Notes: a model not told the origin generated them from the letters alone. 64,000 nucleotides of DNA from Bradyrhizobium sp. ISRA464 (GCF_029910095.1 NZ_CP094526.1:7750001-7814000), one strand, 5' to 3'; positions 27,053 through 37,890 are shown, counted from the stretch's first letter. Made by a program: numbers and translations.

Positions 27053-28189
27053 ATGAAGCACATTACCTGCATCGAAGATTTGCGTCAGCTGCACAAGCGC
27101 CGGGTGCCGAAAGCGTTTTTCGATTATGCGGACCGCGGCTCCTACACCGAGGACACGCTGCGCGCCAATTCTGCCGACCTGCAGCAGATCAAGTTCCGCC
27201 AGCGCATCCTGGTCGACGTCTCCAAGCGCAATTTGTCGACCACGATCCTCGGCGAGCCCTCGGCGATGCCGCTGATCCTGGCGCCGGTCGGGCTGCTCGG
27301 CATGCAGCATGGCGACGGTGAGATATACGCCTGCCGCGCGGCGCAGGCGGCGGGCATTCCCTTCACCCAGAGCACGATGTCGATCTGCTCGATCGAGGAC
27401 ATCGCGGCCGCCGTCGACAAGCCGTTCTGGTTCCAGCTCTACGTCATGAAGGACCGTGGTTTCATCAAATCGCTGATCGAGCGCGCAATCGCGGCGAAGT
27501 GCTCGGCGCTGGTCTTGACGGTCGACCTGCAGGTGATCGGTCAGCGCCATCAGGACATCAAGAACGGCATGACGGTGCCGCCGGAATGGTCGCTGTCGAA
27601 GCTGGTCGATTTCGCAACCAAGCCGACCTGGGTGTCGGGCGTGCTGCGCGGCAAGCGCCGCACGTTCGGCAACATCGCCGGGCACGTCAAGGGCACCGAG
27701 GACCTCACCAAGCTGTCGGAATGGACCGCCTCCCAGTTCGACACCTCGCTGAACTGGAAGGACATCGACTGGATCCGCAGCATCTGGCCGGGCAAGCTGA
27801 TCCTGAAGGGCATCCTCGACGTCGAGGATGCCGAGCTCGCCGCCAAGACCGGTGCGCAGGCGATCGTGGTCTCCAATCACGGCGGCCGTCAGCTCGACGG
27901 CGCGCCATCCTCGATCGAGGTGCTGCCCGAGATCGCCGATGCGGTCGGCTCGAAGATCGAGATCATGTTCGACGGCGGCATCCGCACCGGCATGGACATA
28001 ATGCGCGCGCTCGCGCTCGGCGCGAAATCCTGCATGATCGGCCGCGCCTATGCCTATGGCCTCGGCGCCGGCGGGCAGGAGGGCGTCGCCAAGGCGATCG
28101 ATATCCTGGCGAAAGAGCTCACCACCACGATGGGGCTGTGCGGCGTCAACACGATCGACGAGATCGACGACCACGTATTGGCGGTGTGA
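27053..28189 (+). CDS. lldD: FMN-dependent L-lactate (alpha-hydroxyacid) dehydrogenase
   Basis: A 378-residue flavoenzyme of the LldD/glycolate-oxidase family. The active-site base is the His in SNHGGRQLDGA; the FMN-binding FDGGIRTGMDIMRALALGA and the substrate-binding Tyr in WFQLYVMKDR are present. N-terminal DYADRGSYTEDTLRAN is typical of LldD. It oxidises L-lactate to pyruvate at the membrane, passing electrons to quinone. No lactate permease or LldR regulator lies beside it. Confidence 0.93.
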   Translation: MKHITCIEDLRQLHKRRVPKAFFDYADRGSYTEDTLRANSADLQQIKFRQRILVDVSKRNLSTTILGEPSAMPLILAPVGLLGMQHGDGEIYACRAAQAAGIPFTQSTMSICSIEDIAAAVDKPFWFQLYVMKDRGFIKSLIERAIAAKCSALVLTVDLQVIGQRHQDIKNGMTVPPEWSLSKLVDFATKPTWVSGVLRGKRRTFGNIAGHVKGTEDLTKLSEWTASQFDTSLNWKDIDWIRSIWPGKLILKGILDVEDAELAAKTGAQAIVVSNHGGRQLDGAPSSIEVLPEIADAVGSKIEIMFDGGIRTGMDIMRALALGAKSCMIGRAYAYGLGAGGQEGVAKAIDILAKELTTTMGLCGVNTIDEIDDHVLAV

Positions 28190-28199
28190 GGCGACCGCC

Positions 28200-28341
28200 G
28201 TAGCCCGGATGGAACGCAGCGCAATCCGGGACAGTCTCTACCTGGAAAGATTCCCGGATTTCACCTGGAAAGATTCCCGGATTTCGCAGAGCCTGTTATC
28301 GGGCGCGCATTCGCGCGACCCGTTGGCTCCATCCGGGCTAC
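28200..28341. repeat. Palindromic repeat, family B, with the 41-nt hairpin module
   Basis: Arms GTAGCCCGGATGGAACGC and CATCCGGGCTAC. Inside are a 23-bp perfect tandem duplication (28240-28262 and 28263-28285, containing CCTGGAAAGATTCCCGG) and, at 28289-28329, a 41-nt hairpin starting GAGCCTGT and ending CCCGTTGGCTC that differs by one base from the one at 15303. It lies between convergent genes. Confidence 0.85.
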
Positions 28342-28350
28342 CGAAGAGCA

Positions 28351-28977
28351 TCACATCGGCGGGGTGAGCCCATCGCGGCCGACGCTGACGCGGTCGGTCT
28401 CGATCGCGCCATCCGGCTGTTGCTTCATGGAGGCGATGACCTTGGCACCGCTCTTCAGATCCGACTTGTCGCCCGGAACATAGGTCACGACCGGCGTGTC
28501 GGGCGGTACCACGACCTTCTTCTCACCGTCCTTGTATTTCACCAGCAGCGTATGACCATCATTGCCGACGACAGATTGGGCGACGGTCGCGTTTGTCATG
28601 CTGCTGTTGGGCTTGAGATCATACGGCCGCGAGCCTTCGCCGGTGCCGCGCATGTTCTCAGGGAACACATGCACCTCGACCGCCTTCTGCACGCCGTTGG
28701 ATCCGGGCACCGTGGTGGCGCCGATGAAGGAACCGACCTTGACATCCGCCAGCGCAATCTTGGTGAGGCCGAGCACGACGATGTTGTTCGTCATGTGCAG
28801 CTTGACGTCTTCACCATTGCGTGACTTCACCGCGAGCGTATCGCCGTTGACGCCCTCGACGGTTCCACGAACCCGCGTCGGCGTGGGCGGCTGCTGCGCG
28901 ATCGCATAGAGCGTGGACGCCGTCACCATCGCTAGCGCAACGAACGGACGGATGAATTGGGTAGGACGGAACGGCAT
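28351..28977 (-). CDS. Secreted DUF5666-like protein
   Basis: A 208-residue exported protein. The signal peptide (FIRPFVALAMVTASTLYAIA) is followed by small beta-barrel modules of the DUF5666 type: RVRGTVEGVNGDTLAVKSRNGE and KVGSFIGATTV in the first half, with a second copy-like stretch NDGHTLLVKYKDGEKKVVVPP near the end. Function is unknown. GGAGACC lies before the ATG at 28977; a longer frame upstream is less likely because it would place the signal peptide internally. Convergent with lldD. Confidence 0.75.
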   Translation of the reverse strand: MPFRPTQFIRPFVALAMVTASTLYAIAQQPPTPTRVRGTVEGVNGDTLAVKSRNGEDVKLHMTNNIVVLGLTKIALADVKVGSFIGATTVPGSNGVQKAVEVHVFPENMRGTGEGSRPYDLKPNSSMTNATVAQSVVGNDGHTLLVKYKDGEKKVVVPPDTPVVTYVPGDKSDLKSGAKVIASMKQQPDGAIETDRVSVGRDGLTPPM

Positions 28978-29047
28978 GGTGTGGTCTCCAGACGGGTCAT
29001 AACCTGACCCAACACCGGACCCCGGCCTTGCGACGCTATTGCACGCC

Positions 29048-29890
29048 TCAAGTCTTTGTGAGATCGGCCTCGACCAGCGCACGCAGTTCCGGCGTGACTT
29101 GCGGACGCTGCCCGAACCACAACTCAAAACCACGCACCGCCTGGTGCAGGAGCATGCCGAGTCCATCGGCGGTGTTCAGCCCACGCGCCTTGGCCGCCGC
29201 AAGCAGCGGCGTCACCAGCGGCACATAGACGAGATCGGCAACGACGGCCGATTGCGGCAACCGGCCGACATCGATCTCGAGTGCGGGCTGGCCGTGCATG
29301 CCGAGCGATGTCGTGTTCACCAGCAGGCCCGCGCGCGGCAGCAACTCGTTGACCGCGTCCCATGTCGCGGGAACAACGTTGCCGCCAAGCTGGTCGGCCA
29401 GCGCGCGGGCGCGGTCGATCGTACGGTTGACGAGATGAACGCGCGCGATGCCGCGCTCGATCAGGCCGAACACCACCGCGCGCGCCGCGCCGCCGGCGCC
29501 GAGCACCAGCGCGTCCTCGGCCTTGTCCCAGCCGGGCGCGCAGGCGTCGAGATTGTTGATGAAGCCTTCGACATCGGTGTTGGTCGAACGCAATTCGCCG
29601 TCGGCAAACCACAGCGTGTTGGCGGCGCCGATGGCGCGGGCGCGGTCGTCCGGCGTCGACAACGCCAGCGCGCGCTCCTTGTGCGGGATGGTGACATTGG
29701 CGCCGACGAAGCCGCGCAGCGACAAACGAAACAGGAAATCCTTGAGATCCTCCGGAGGCACCGCCTCGATCACGTAGCCGCCCTCGATGCCGAGCGTGCG
29801 CAGCCAGTAATGATGGATCAGCGGCGAGCGGGAATGCGCCGCCGGCCATCCGATCAGGCATGCGGCGCGGGTTTTGGAGAACGATGTCAT
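29048..29890 (-). CDS. aroE: Shikimate dehydrogenase
   Basis: A 280-residue enzyme that reduces 3-dehydroshikimate with NADPH in aromatic amino-acid synthesis. The shikimate-binding SRSPLIHHYW, the catalytic Lys in NVTIPHKE, the Asp in STNTDVEGF, the nucleotide loop VLGAGGAARAV and the NRT motif of NADPH selectivity (LVNRTIDRA) are all present. The ATG at 29890 starts the family-length protein; the frame extends upstream without homology. In many relatives aroE lies with coaE and dnaQ, but not here. Confidence 0.95.
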   Translation of the reverse strand: MTSFSKTRAACLIGWPAAHSRSPLIHHYWLRTLGIEGGYVIEAVPPEDLKDFLFRLSLRGFVGANVTIPHKERALALSTPDDRARAIGAANTLWFADGELRSTNTDVEGFINNLDACAPGWDKAEDALVLGAGGAARAVVFGLIERGIARVHLVNRTIDRARALADQLGGNVVPATWDAVNELLPRAGLLVNTTSLGMHGQPALEIDVGRLPQSAVVADLVYVPLVTPLLAAAKARGLNTADGLGMLLHQAVRGFELWFGQRPQVTPELRALVEADLTKT

Positions 29891-29921
29891 ACCCGTGACA
29901 TCGGCCAAGCCGCAGTCGCTG

Positions 29922-30563
29922 TCAATCCGTCCGCTTCGCGGTTTGGGCAGCCAACATGCCGAGCGCGAACGCGGTGCCCGCAGCAAACCAGATCGCTGCG
30001 AGATTGATCCAGCGATAGGCGAGTGCGCCGAGCAGCGTACCCGCGACCAGCGCCGCCCACAACAGGAGGTTCGGCAGCCAGGCCCAGCCTGCGCCGCCGG
30101 TCAGCGCCGCGGCGATCAACTGGCCAGCCCTAACCAGCGCCCCGGTGACGTAAGTGAGGCCGAGCCCGCCACCGCCGTCGAGCTGAAATATGGAGTTCTC
30201 CAGCCCCATCGCCACCACGACCGCCGCAACCGCGATGTTCGGCACGCCGAATTCGTTGGCCGCAGCCGCAACCGTGAGCAGCACCGCCTCGGCGAGCAGG
30301 ATCAGGGGCTGGCGATGCGCAACACGGCCGAGCACGATCAGGCTGCCGGCCGCGGCTCCCGCGACGAACAGGACGATCAGCACGACGGCCTCCAGAGCGT
30401 GGTCCCATTGTGCCTCGGAAAGGCTCACGCCAAGCCGCGTCGAGTTGCCGCTCATGAAGGAGACGAACAGGCCGCCGAGATGCAGGTAGCCGATGCCGTC
30501 GACATAGCCCGCGAGCCCACTCAGCGCGCACGCCAGCACCAGGTTGCGGCGGGATTCAAGCAT
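29922..30563 (-). CDS. DUF1275 (YoaK-like) membrane protein
   Basis: A 213-residue integral membrane protein with six hydrophobic segments. The diagnostic GYVDGIGYLHLGGLFVSFMSGN segment, with SGNSTRLG, identifies DUF1275. Function is unknown; some members are linked to stress responses. It lies upstream of aroE on the same strand with a 31-base gap and may be co-transcribed with it. Confidence 0.87.
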   Translation of the reverse strand: MLESRRNLVLACALSGLAGYVDGIGYLHLGGLFVSFMSGNSTRLGVSLSEAQWDHALEAVVLIVLFVAGAAAGSLIVLGRVAHRQPLILLAEAVLLTVAAAANEFGVPNIAVAAVVVAMGLENSIFQLDGGGGLGLTYVTGALVRAGQLIAAALTGGAGWAWLPNLLLWAALVAGTLLGALAYRWINLAAIWFAAGTAFALGMLAAQTAKRTD

Positions 30564-30681
30564 GAATGTCTTGCGCCCTCGTCAATGGGTGCAAGCTATA
30601 TCACGACGAATCCGAGTTGCCGCCTCAGGCAAGGTCCATCTCTCCCCGACGGGGAGAGGCGAGAAAGCGACCCGTCAGCGC

Positions 30682-32730
30682 TCACGCCGCGTCGCGATGC
30701 GCGGCGATGATCTGGTCGGCGGCGCGGCCCGTCACTTCGGCCATGCGGTCGAACTGGCGGGTGAAGCTGCCGGCGCCGGCGGTGGCCGAGCGCAGCTCCA
30801 CGATGAGGTCGCCGATCTCGGCTTCCGGCATCGTGGCGCGGACGCAGTCCCATCCGGTCCAGCCGTCGCGGGTGTCGAAGCCGAGGATCTGCCCGCGACG
30901 CGCCGACAGAATCGCGTTGATCTTGGCGGTCGCGTCGGTCGGACAGACGATCTCGACCATATGGATCGGCTCGAGCAGCACCGGCTGGCACTGTGGCAGC
31001 GCCTCGCTGATGCCGACCCGAGCCGCGGTGCGGAACGCGAGATCGGAGGAATCGACGCTGTGATAGGAGCCATCGGTCAGCGTGACATCGATGTCGATCA
31101 CCGGGAAGCCGAGCGGGCCGCGCGCCAGGGCGTCGACGACGCCCTCTTCCACCGCAGGAATGTAGTTGCGCGGCACCGCGCCACCGACCACCTTCTCGTG
31201 GAACTCGAAGCCGGTGCCGCGGGGCTTCGGCTTGATATCGAGCACGACGTCGCCGAACTGACCATGGCCACCGGACTGCTTCTTGTGCCGGCCGCGCTGG
31301 GTGATCGGCTTGCGGATGGTTTCCTGGTAGCCGATCGCCGGCGGATGCGATTTGACGTTGACGCCGAAGCGGTCCTTCAATCGCTCCTGCGCGACGCGCA
31401 GATGCATCTCGCCCTGCCCCCACAGCACGGTGTCATGGGTGCGCGGATTCTGGATCATCGTCAGCGATGGATCCTCCTCGTTCAGCCGCAACAGCGCCTG
31501 GCCGAGCTTGACGTCGTCCTTACGGTCGGTCGCGGCGATCGAGATCGACAGCACCGCCGCGGCCGGCTCGACCTTGGCCAGCGAGGCAGGCGCAGTCTTG
31601 CCGCTCGAGACCGTGTCGCCGGTCTTGATCGCATCGAGCTTGCCGAGCGCGACAGTGTCGCCGGCCTCGGCCGACGAACGCTTGCTGTCGTGCCCGCCTG
31701 AAACCGCGAGGATGCCGGAGACGCGTCCGCTCTCGCCGGACGACGATTGCAGTGTCGCGCCGTCGTCGAGGCGGCCCGCAAGCACGCGCACCAGCGACAG
31801 CTTGCCGCCGTGCTGCAGATGCATGGTCTTGAACACATAGGCCAGCGCATCCTTCGCATCAGACACGCCGAGGCGCTTCGCGGTCTCGGCAATGCCGGGC
31901 GCTTCATGGCGCAGCGCCTTCATCAGCCGCAGCACGCCGTTCTCGCGGATCGCCGAGCCGAGCAGCACCGGACAGATCTGCCCTTCGCGCAATTCGCGCG
32001 CCAGGTCGTCGAACACTGCATCGCGCGGCGGCTGGATATCTTCCAGCAACTGCTCCATCAGCGCGTCGTCGTGGTCGGCGAGCTTCTCCAGCATCGAGAA
32101 GCGCGCTTCCTTCTCGCGATCGAGATCGCCACCCTTGAGGGCCATGACCTCCGACGGCTTGTGCTCGCGATAGACGAAGGCGCGCTCGAGCGCGAGATCG
32201 ACGAAACCTTCGATCAAATCGCCGTTCCAGATCGGGATCTGGCGCAGCACCAGCGGCACGCGCGAGGCCGGCTGCAGCATCGCGAGCGTCTCGCGGATGC
32301 GCTCGTTGGCGCGATCGATCTTGTTCAGAAACAGGAAACGGGGAATACAGAGCTCCTCGAGCTCGCGGAGAATGATTTGCAGCTGCGGCAGCTTCTTCTC
32401 ATCGGCCTCGCAAACCACGACCGCAGCATCAATCGCCGGCAGCGCGGCACGCATGTCGTGCGCGAATTCGACCGAACCGGGACAATCGATAAAGGTGTAA
32501 GTGTCGCCCATGAAGGTGGTGGTGGCGGCGGTCAAGCTCACGCCCATCTTGTGCTGGCGCGCCTCAGGGCTGGCATCGCCGACGGAGGTTCCGGCATCGA
32601 CGCTGCCGGCAGTCTTGACGGCGCCCGTACGCGCCAGGATCGCTTCCAGAAGTGTGGTTTTACCGCTTTGGAAAGGGCCCACCAATGCAATGCACCGTGG
32701 ACCTCGGGGACTTCTGACGTCTTGTCCCAT
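30682..32730 (-). CDS. Elongation factor G-like GTPase (EF-G2 type)
   Basis: A 682-residue EF-G paralogue. Domains I-V are recognisable: P-loop GPFQSGKTT (18-26), NKID guanine motif, domain III-V segments QSGGHGQFGDV and LTDGSYHSVDSS. The GRHKKQSGGHGQFGD motif marks the EF-G2-like subgroup, not the ribosomal fusA of the str operon. Switch II reads IDCPGSVEF, so the catalytic His of DxPGH is Ser86, which predicts slow or altered GTP hydrolysis. GAGGAGG lies six bases before the ATG. Its role may be in ribosome recycling or stress translation; that is inference. Confidence 0.88.
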   Translation of the reverse strand: MGQDVRSPRGPRCIALVGPFQSGKTTLLEAILARTGAVKTAGSVDAGTSVGDASPEARQHKMGVSLTAATTTFMGDTYTFIDCPGSVEFAHDMRAALPAIDAAVVVCEADEKKLPQLQIILRELEELCIPRFLFLNKIDRANERIRETLAMLQPASRVPLVLRQIPIWNGDLIEGFVDLALERAFVYREHKPSEVMALKGGDLDREKEARFSMLEKLADHDDALMEQLLEDIQPPRDAVFDDLARELREGQICPVLLGSAIRENGVLRLMKALRHEAPGIAETAKRLGVSDAKDALAYVFKTMHLQHGGKLSLVRVLAGRLDDGATLQSSSGESGRVSGILAVSGGHDSKRSSAEAGDTVALGKLDAIKTGDTVSSGKTAPASLAKVEPAAAVLSISIAATDRKDDVKLGQALLRLNEEDPSLTMIQNPRTHDTVLWGQGEMHLRVAQERLKDRFGVNVKSHPPAIGYQETIRKPITQRGRHKKQSGGHGQFGDVVLDIKPKPRGTGFEFHEKVVGGAVPRNYIPAVEEGVVDALARGPLGFPVIDIDVTLTDGSYHSVDSSDLAFRTAARVGISEALPQCQPVLLEPIHMVEIVCPTDATAKINAILSARRGQILGFDTRDGWTGWDCVRATMPEAEIGDLIVELRSATAGAGSFTRQFDRMAEVTGRAADQIIAAHRDAA

Positions 32731-32982
32731 TGCCGCCTCCTCGTGTTGGAGCTCGGCCCGTGATTGGGTCGGCAACCATTCATGCTCTGCCTGCGTCAGG
32801 CGTTTGGCAAGCGGGAAAACGTCGCTGCGATGCGGCGTCTTGCAACCTTGGCGCGACGAAGCGTCAAGCAGTTAATGTTCGGACGTTCGCGCCGTATGCT
32901 TCAGTTCCATCGCCGCTGCCGGCGCGATGTCGCGCCAACGCGTCGCAATCGTGAGAAGGTGCGAGAGCGGCTCGCGCCTGGG

Positions 32983-33468
32983 TTAGCGTCCCGGGCGCAG
33001 CTCCAGGCTCTCCAGCCCCGCGGCGAGGTTGACGCCGACCTGGCCCTGCACACTCAGCGGCTGCAAGGCGATCGTGTTGTCGGAGCCACCGACCAGCACG
33101 TTGCCGCCGACGCCGACACCAAGCGTCGCGCTGCCCTGCGCGCCGGCATAGTCGCCGGAGAGAGCGCCCGGCCCGAGCCGCGCCACCGGCGCGTAGACGC
33201 CCCAGGCCAGCGCCGACTCCTGCGTGATGCCGAGATCGATGCCGACCTTGCGGATGGTCGCAATGTAGCGATCCTCCGGCAAGCCGTCGGCCCGCAGCAC
33301 GCAACCGAGATTGGTCACTGAGCCGACGATGAATCCGATGCTTGCGCCGCCGCGGCATTCCAGGACGCCGACCTGCACGCGCTGGATCGGCTGCTGCGCG
33401 TTGGCGCCGGCGATCGAGGCCGCAAGTGTGACAATGGCAGCACCGGCGAGAAGGATGAAGCGGCGCAT
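32983..33468 (-). CDS. DUF992 secreted protein
   Basis: A 161-residue exported protein with a signal peptide (RRFILLAGAAIVTLAASIAGANA) and a DUF992 domain: VQVGVLECRGGASIGFIVGSV, LGCVLRADG, KVGIDLGITQ, and VGGSDNTIALQPLSVQGQ. Two Cys probably form a disulfide. Function unknown. A close paralogue lies 257 bases upstream on the same strand. Confidence 0.85.
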   Translation of the reverse strand: MRRFILLAGAAIVTLAASIAGANAQQPIQRVQVGVLECRGGASIGFIVGSVTNLGCVLRADGLPEDRYIATIRKVGIDLGITQESALAWGVYAPVARLGPGALSGDYAGAQGSATLGVGVGGNVLVGGSDNTIALQPLSVQGQVGVNLAAGLESLELRPGR

Positions 33469-33680
33469 TGGCGAGTCTCCGGCTGAAGGCGTGATGCGAG
33501 CAGAGAACTGAACAGGGGCGCCGTGCTCCCCGGGCGCCCGCGCTCCCTATGCCATAACACGCGACACCGTGCCAGAATTAGAGATATTCAACTCCGGATT
33601 GTTACAGCGTGTGGCAACGTTGCTGTCAGTGCGATGTTCCCCGCGATCGGCAAGAGACAGGAAGCAAGAGACAAAAAAAC

Positions 33681-33711
33681 AAAAAAAAGAGGCCCGCTTC
33701 GCGGGCCTCTT
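33681..33711 (-). terminator. Rho-independent terminator of the second DUF992 gene
   Basis: AAGAGGCCCGC-GAA-GCGGGCCTCTT on the minus strand, an 11-bp perfect stem followed by a long T-rich tract. It lies 14 bases past the stop at 33725. Confidence 0.95.
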
Positions 33712-33724
33712 GGACTTCACCGGC

Positions 33725-34246
33725 TTAGTGGTGCTGGTGATGCCGGCGGTGATAGTGCCGGCGCGGACCGCCCGCGCGGACCGGCTCGAGGTCGAGCGCG
33801 GCGATGCCGGCCGCGACGTTGAAGCCGGCCTGACCCTGCAGGCTGATCGGCTGCAGCGCGTAGGAATTCGCCGGACCGCCGACGAGGAAGTTACCGCCCG
33901 CACCCAGGCCGACCGACGCGTTGACGCCGACGCCGCCGTAGCTGCCGGCGAGCGCACCGCGCGGGACACGGGTGCTCGGCGCGCTCACCGCCCAGGCGAG
34001 CTGCGTCTGCGCGGTGACGCCGAGATCGAGGCCGACGCGGCGCACGGTCGCAACATAGGCCTCCGGCCGGCGGCCTTCGGTCTGGAACACGCATTCGAGC
34101 TGGGTGACCGAGCCGACGACGAAGCCGACATTCTGCCCGCCCTGGCATTCGAGGACGCCGGCCTGAACAACCGGGGGCGCCGCGTTGGCGGCGGCGATCG
34201 GCGCCAGCAGCGCGAGCGTGGCGATGGTTAGTGTCGAAAGTCGCAT
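33725..34246 (-). CDS. DUF992 secreted protein with His-rich tail
   Basis: A 173-residue exported DUF992 protein, similar throughout to the product of 32983-33468 (VQAGVLECQGGQNVGFVVGSV, RVGLDLGVTAQ, YALQPISLQGQAGFNVAAG). It differs in a basic, histidine-rich C-terminus: six His in the last ten residues, suggestive of metal binding. The signal peptide ends IAAANA. GGAGACAG precedes the ATG at 34246, and a strong terminator follows, so it is transcribed separately from its paralogue. Confidence 0.85.
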   Translation of the reverse strand: MRLSTLTIATLALLAPIAAANAAPPVVQAGVLECQGGQNVGFVVGSVTQLECVFQTEGRRPEAYVATVRRVGLDLGVTAQTQLAWAVSAPSTRVPRGALAGSYGGVGVNASVGLGAGGNFLVGGPANSYALQPISLQGQAGFNVAAGIAALDLEPVRAGGPRRHYHRRHHQHH

Positions 34247-34444
34247 TGGTCTGTCTCCGCAGGTGAACTGAATTGCGCGGCGGACAGAAAGGAAGGGTCG
34301 TGTCCAAAACAAGGCAGACCGCAAAGGTGCCGTAAAAACTTCCGGCGTGTGACTATTAGGACGTGCGCGCTCGCGCCGCAGATGAGCAGGATGTGATTTG
34401 ACACGCCAGTTATGGATGATGTCGTGCTCGACTGCGATGCGCGC

Positions 34445-34477
34445 GAAAACGCTCCCGCACCATATGCGGGAGCGTTT
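34445..34477 (-). terminator. Probable terminator of aatA
   Basis: AACGCTCCCGCA and TGCGGGAGCGTT form a 12-bp stem with a five-base loop, 17 bases past the aatA stop; on the minus strand it is followed by TTTCGC. Confidence 0.82.
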
Positions 34478-34493
34478 CTCGTTCGGAAGCGAT

Positions 34494-36317
<1,824 letters not shown>

Positions 36318-36971
36318 ATGTACAAGCTCTATTCGATGCAGCGCTCCGGCAACAGCTACAAGGTTCGCTTGGCGCTTGCCGTGCTGAACACGCCGTACGA
36401 AGCGATCGAGATCGACATCCTGCGCGGCGAGAGTCGCACCCCGGAATTCCTGGCCAAGAACCCGAGCGGCCAGGTGCCGCTGCTCGAAGCGGCCGAGGGC
36501 CGCTACCTCGCCGAGTCCAACGCCATCCTATGGTACGTCGCCGCCGGCACGCCGCTGTCGCCGGAATCGCGGATCGAGCGCGCCGAGGCGCTGCAGTGGA
36601 TGTTCTTCGAGCAGCACGCGCTGGAGCCGAACATCGGCGCCGCCTATTTCTGGCTGTCGCTGGTCAGGGGTGGACGGGACCTGCAGACGCACGCGCTCGA
36701 GGACTGGATGGAGCGCGGCTATGCGGCGCTGCAGGTGATGGAAAATCACCTGAAGAACCACGCCTATTTCGCCGCCGAGCAGCTCACGGTCGCCGATATC
36801 GCGCTCTACGGCTACACCCATGTCGCCGACCGCTGCGACTTCGACCTGGCAACCTTCCCGTCCATCCGGGCCTGGCTCCGGCGGGTCGAACAGACCCCCG
36901 GCTTCGTCTCGATGGATTGGCAGCCCGGAACCGAGACCGAGCCGCCGGCCCGCCTCGTGGCCGGCCTCTGA
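36318..36971 (+). CDS. Glutathione S-transferase
   Basis: A 217-residue cytosolic GST, different from those at 20724 and 46217. The N-terminal YKLYSMQRSGNSYKVRLAL has the Ser of the active-site loop, followed by PSGQVPLLEAAEGRYLAESNAI. The C-terminal helical domain contains LTVADIALYGYTHVADRC. The start at 36318 gives the normal family length; the frame stays open upstream but without family features. Substrate unknown. Confidence 0.9.
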   Translation: MYKLYSMQRSGNSYKVRLALAVLNTPYEAIEIDILRGESRTPEFLAKNPSGQVPLLEAAEGRYLAESNAILWYVAAGTPLSPESRIERAEALQWMFFEQHALEPNIGAAYFWLSLVRGGRDLQTHALEDWMERGYAALQVMENHLKNHAYFAAEQLTVADIALYGYTHVADRCDFDLATFPSIRAWLRRVEQTPGFVSMDWQPGTETEPPARLVAGL

Positions 36972-37135
36972 ACAGCGGGGATAGCGGGAAACTGCCCAAA
37001 TAGCGGGCAAAACCGCCTCCTCGGCCCTGTTTTTGCCGTTTTCTCGGCCGTTGCCGCCGCAATATTGCCGGCGACGACCATCAGATTCGTTTGGACGTCG
37101 CGGGTGATTCGCCCGCGTCTTGAAGGATTTAGACC

Positions 37136-37312
37136 ATGATACGGTCGTCCGGCACGGCAGGCTTCCAGAGCTGCCCTGCCCCTGTGGCATCTTCCCGGCT
37201 GACGAATGCGATCGCCGCGTCGCTCGCGATTTGCGCGCTGACGCTTTGCCTGGTCGTCACGATCACGGTGCTGTCGAGCAACGTCACCATGGCGATGCCG
37301 ATCCCGTCATAG
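37136..37312 (+). CDS. Small single-pass membrane protein (hypothetical)
   Basis: A 58-residue frame with AAGGA eight bases before its ATG. The first half is polar with two Cys-like sites (GFQSCPAPV); the second half is a clear hydrophobic segment (IAASLAICALTLCLVVTITVL) ending SSNVTMAMPIPS. No family is recognised. It is followed after 65 bases by another tiny membrane protein. Confidence 0.5.
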   Translation: MIRSSGTAGFQSCPAPVASSRLTNAIAASLAICALTLCLVVTITVLSSNVTMAMPIPS

Positions 37313-37377
37313 CTCACATCCTCGCAGGTAGGCACCTTTCCGCGCCAGGGCGCGGTGGAGACAACGCGGCTCGAACG

Positions 37378-37527
37378 ATGAAGACACCTGTCGGACTTGT
37401 GACCGTGACGCTGACGGTGGCGATCCTGCTGGCCGCATCGCTCTTGATCGTGACCGGCACGCGCGGCGAAGGCCGTGCGCATCCGATGCGCATCATGACG
37501 CCTACGCCCAACCCTGCCGCCCGATAA
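37378..37527 (+). CDS. Small single-pass membrane protein (hypothetical)
   Basis: A 49-residue frame consisting of a hydrophobic segment (GLVTVTLTVAILLAASLLIV) and a basic tail (TGTRGEGRAHPMRIM) ending TPTPNPAAR. Only a distant GGAG precedes the ATG, so the call is tentative; proximity to the similar-sized gene at 37136 is the main support. It ends 13 bases from the convergent DUF486 gene. Confidence 0.45.
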   Translation: MKTPVGLVTVTLTVAILLAASLLIVTGTRGEGRAHPMRIMTPTPNPAAR

Positions 37528-37539
37528 GCCCCCGCGTGC

Positions 37540-37890
37540 TCAGTTCCATTTGTGGAAGATGAAGAACGCGCCGACGGCGATGAAGGCAAAGCCCAGCACG
37601 TGATTCCAGCCCAGGGGCTCCTTCAGGTACAGCACCGAGAAGCAGGCAAACACGACCAGCGTGATCACCTCCTGCATAGTTTTGAGCTGCGCCGCCGAGT
37701 AGACCGCGCTGCCCCAGCGATTGGCCGGCACCGCCAGCCAGTATTCGAAGAAGGCGATGCCCCAGCTCACGAGGACGACGATAGGGAGTGGATGCTTGAA
37801 CTTGAGATGACCGTACCAGGCAAAGGTCATGAAGACGTTCGAGGCGAACAGCATCAGGATCGGCAGCAGCGAAGGCGAAATGGCGGGCAT
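37540..37890 (-). CDS. DUF486 small membrane protein (DMT-like)
   Basis: A 116-residue protein with four hydrophobic segments, the size of half a DMT transporter. MLFASNVFMTFAWYGHLK, ISWG-like VSWGIAFFEYWLAVPANR and QLKTMQEVITLVVF are diagnostic of DUF486. It presumably dimerises. AAGGAC lies before the ATG. Function unknown. Confidence 0.9.
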   Translation of the reverse strand: MPAISPSLLPILMLFASNVFMTFAWYGHLKFKHPLPIVVLVSWGIAFFEYWLAVPANRWGSAVYSAAQLKTMQEVITLVVFACFSVLYLKEPLGWNHVLGFAFIAVGAFFIFHKWN

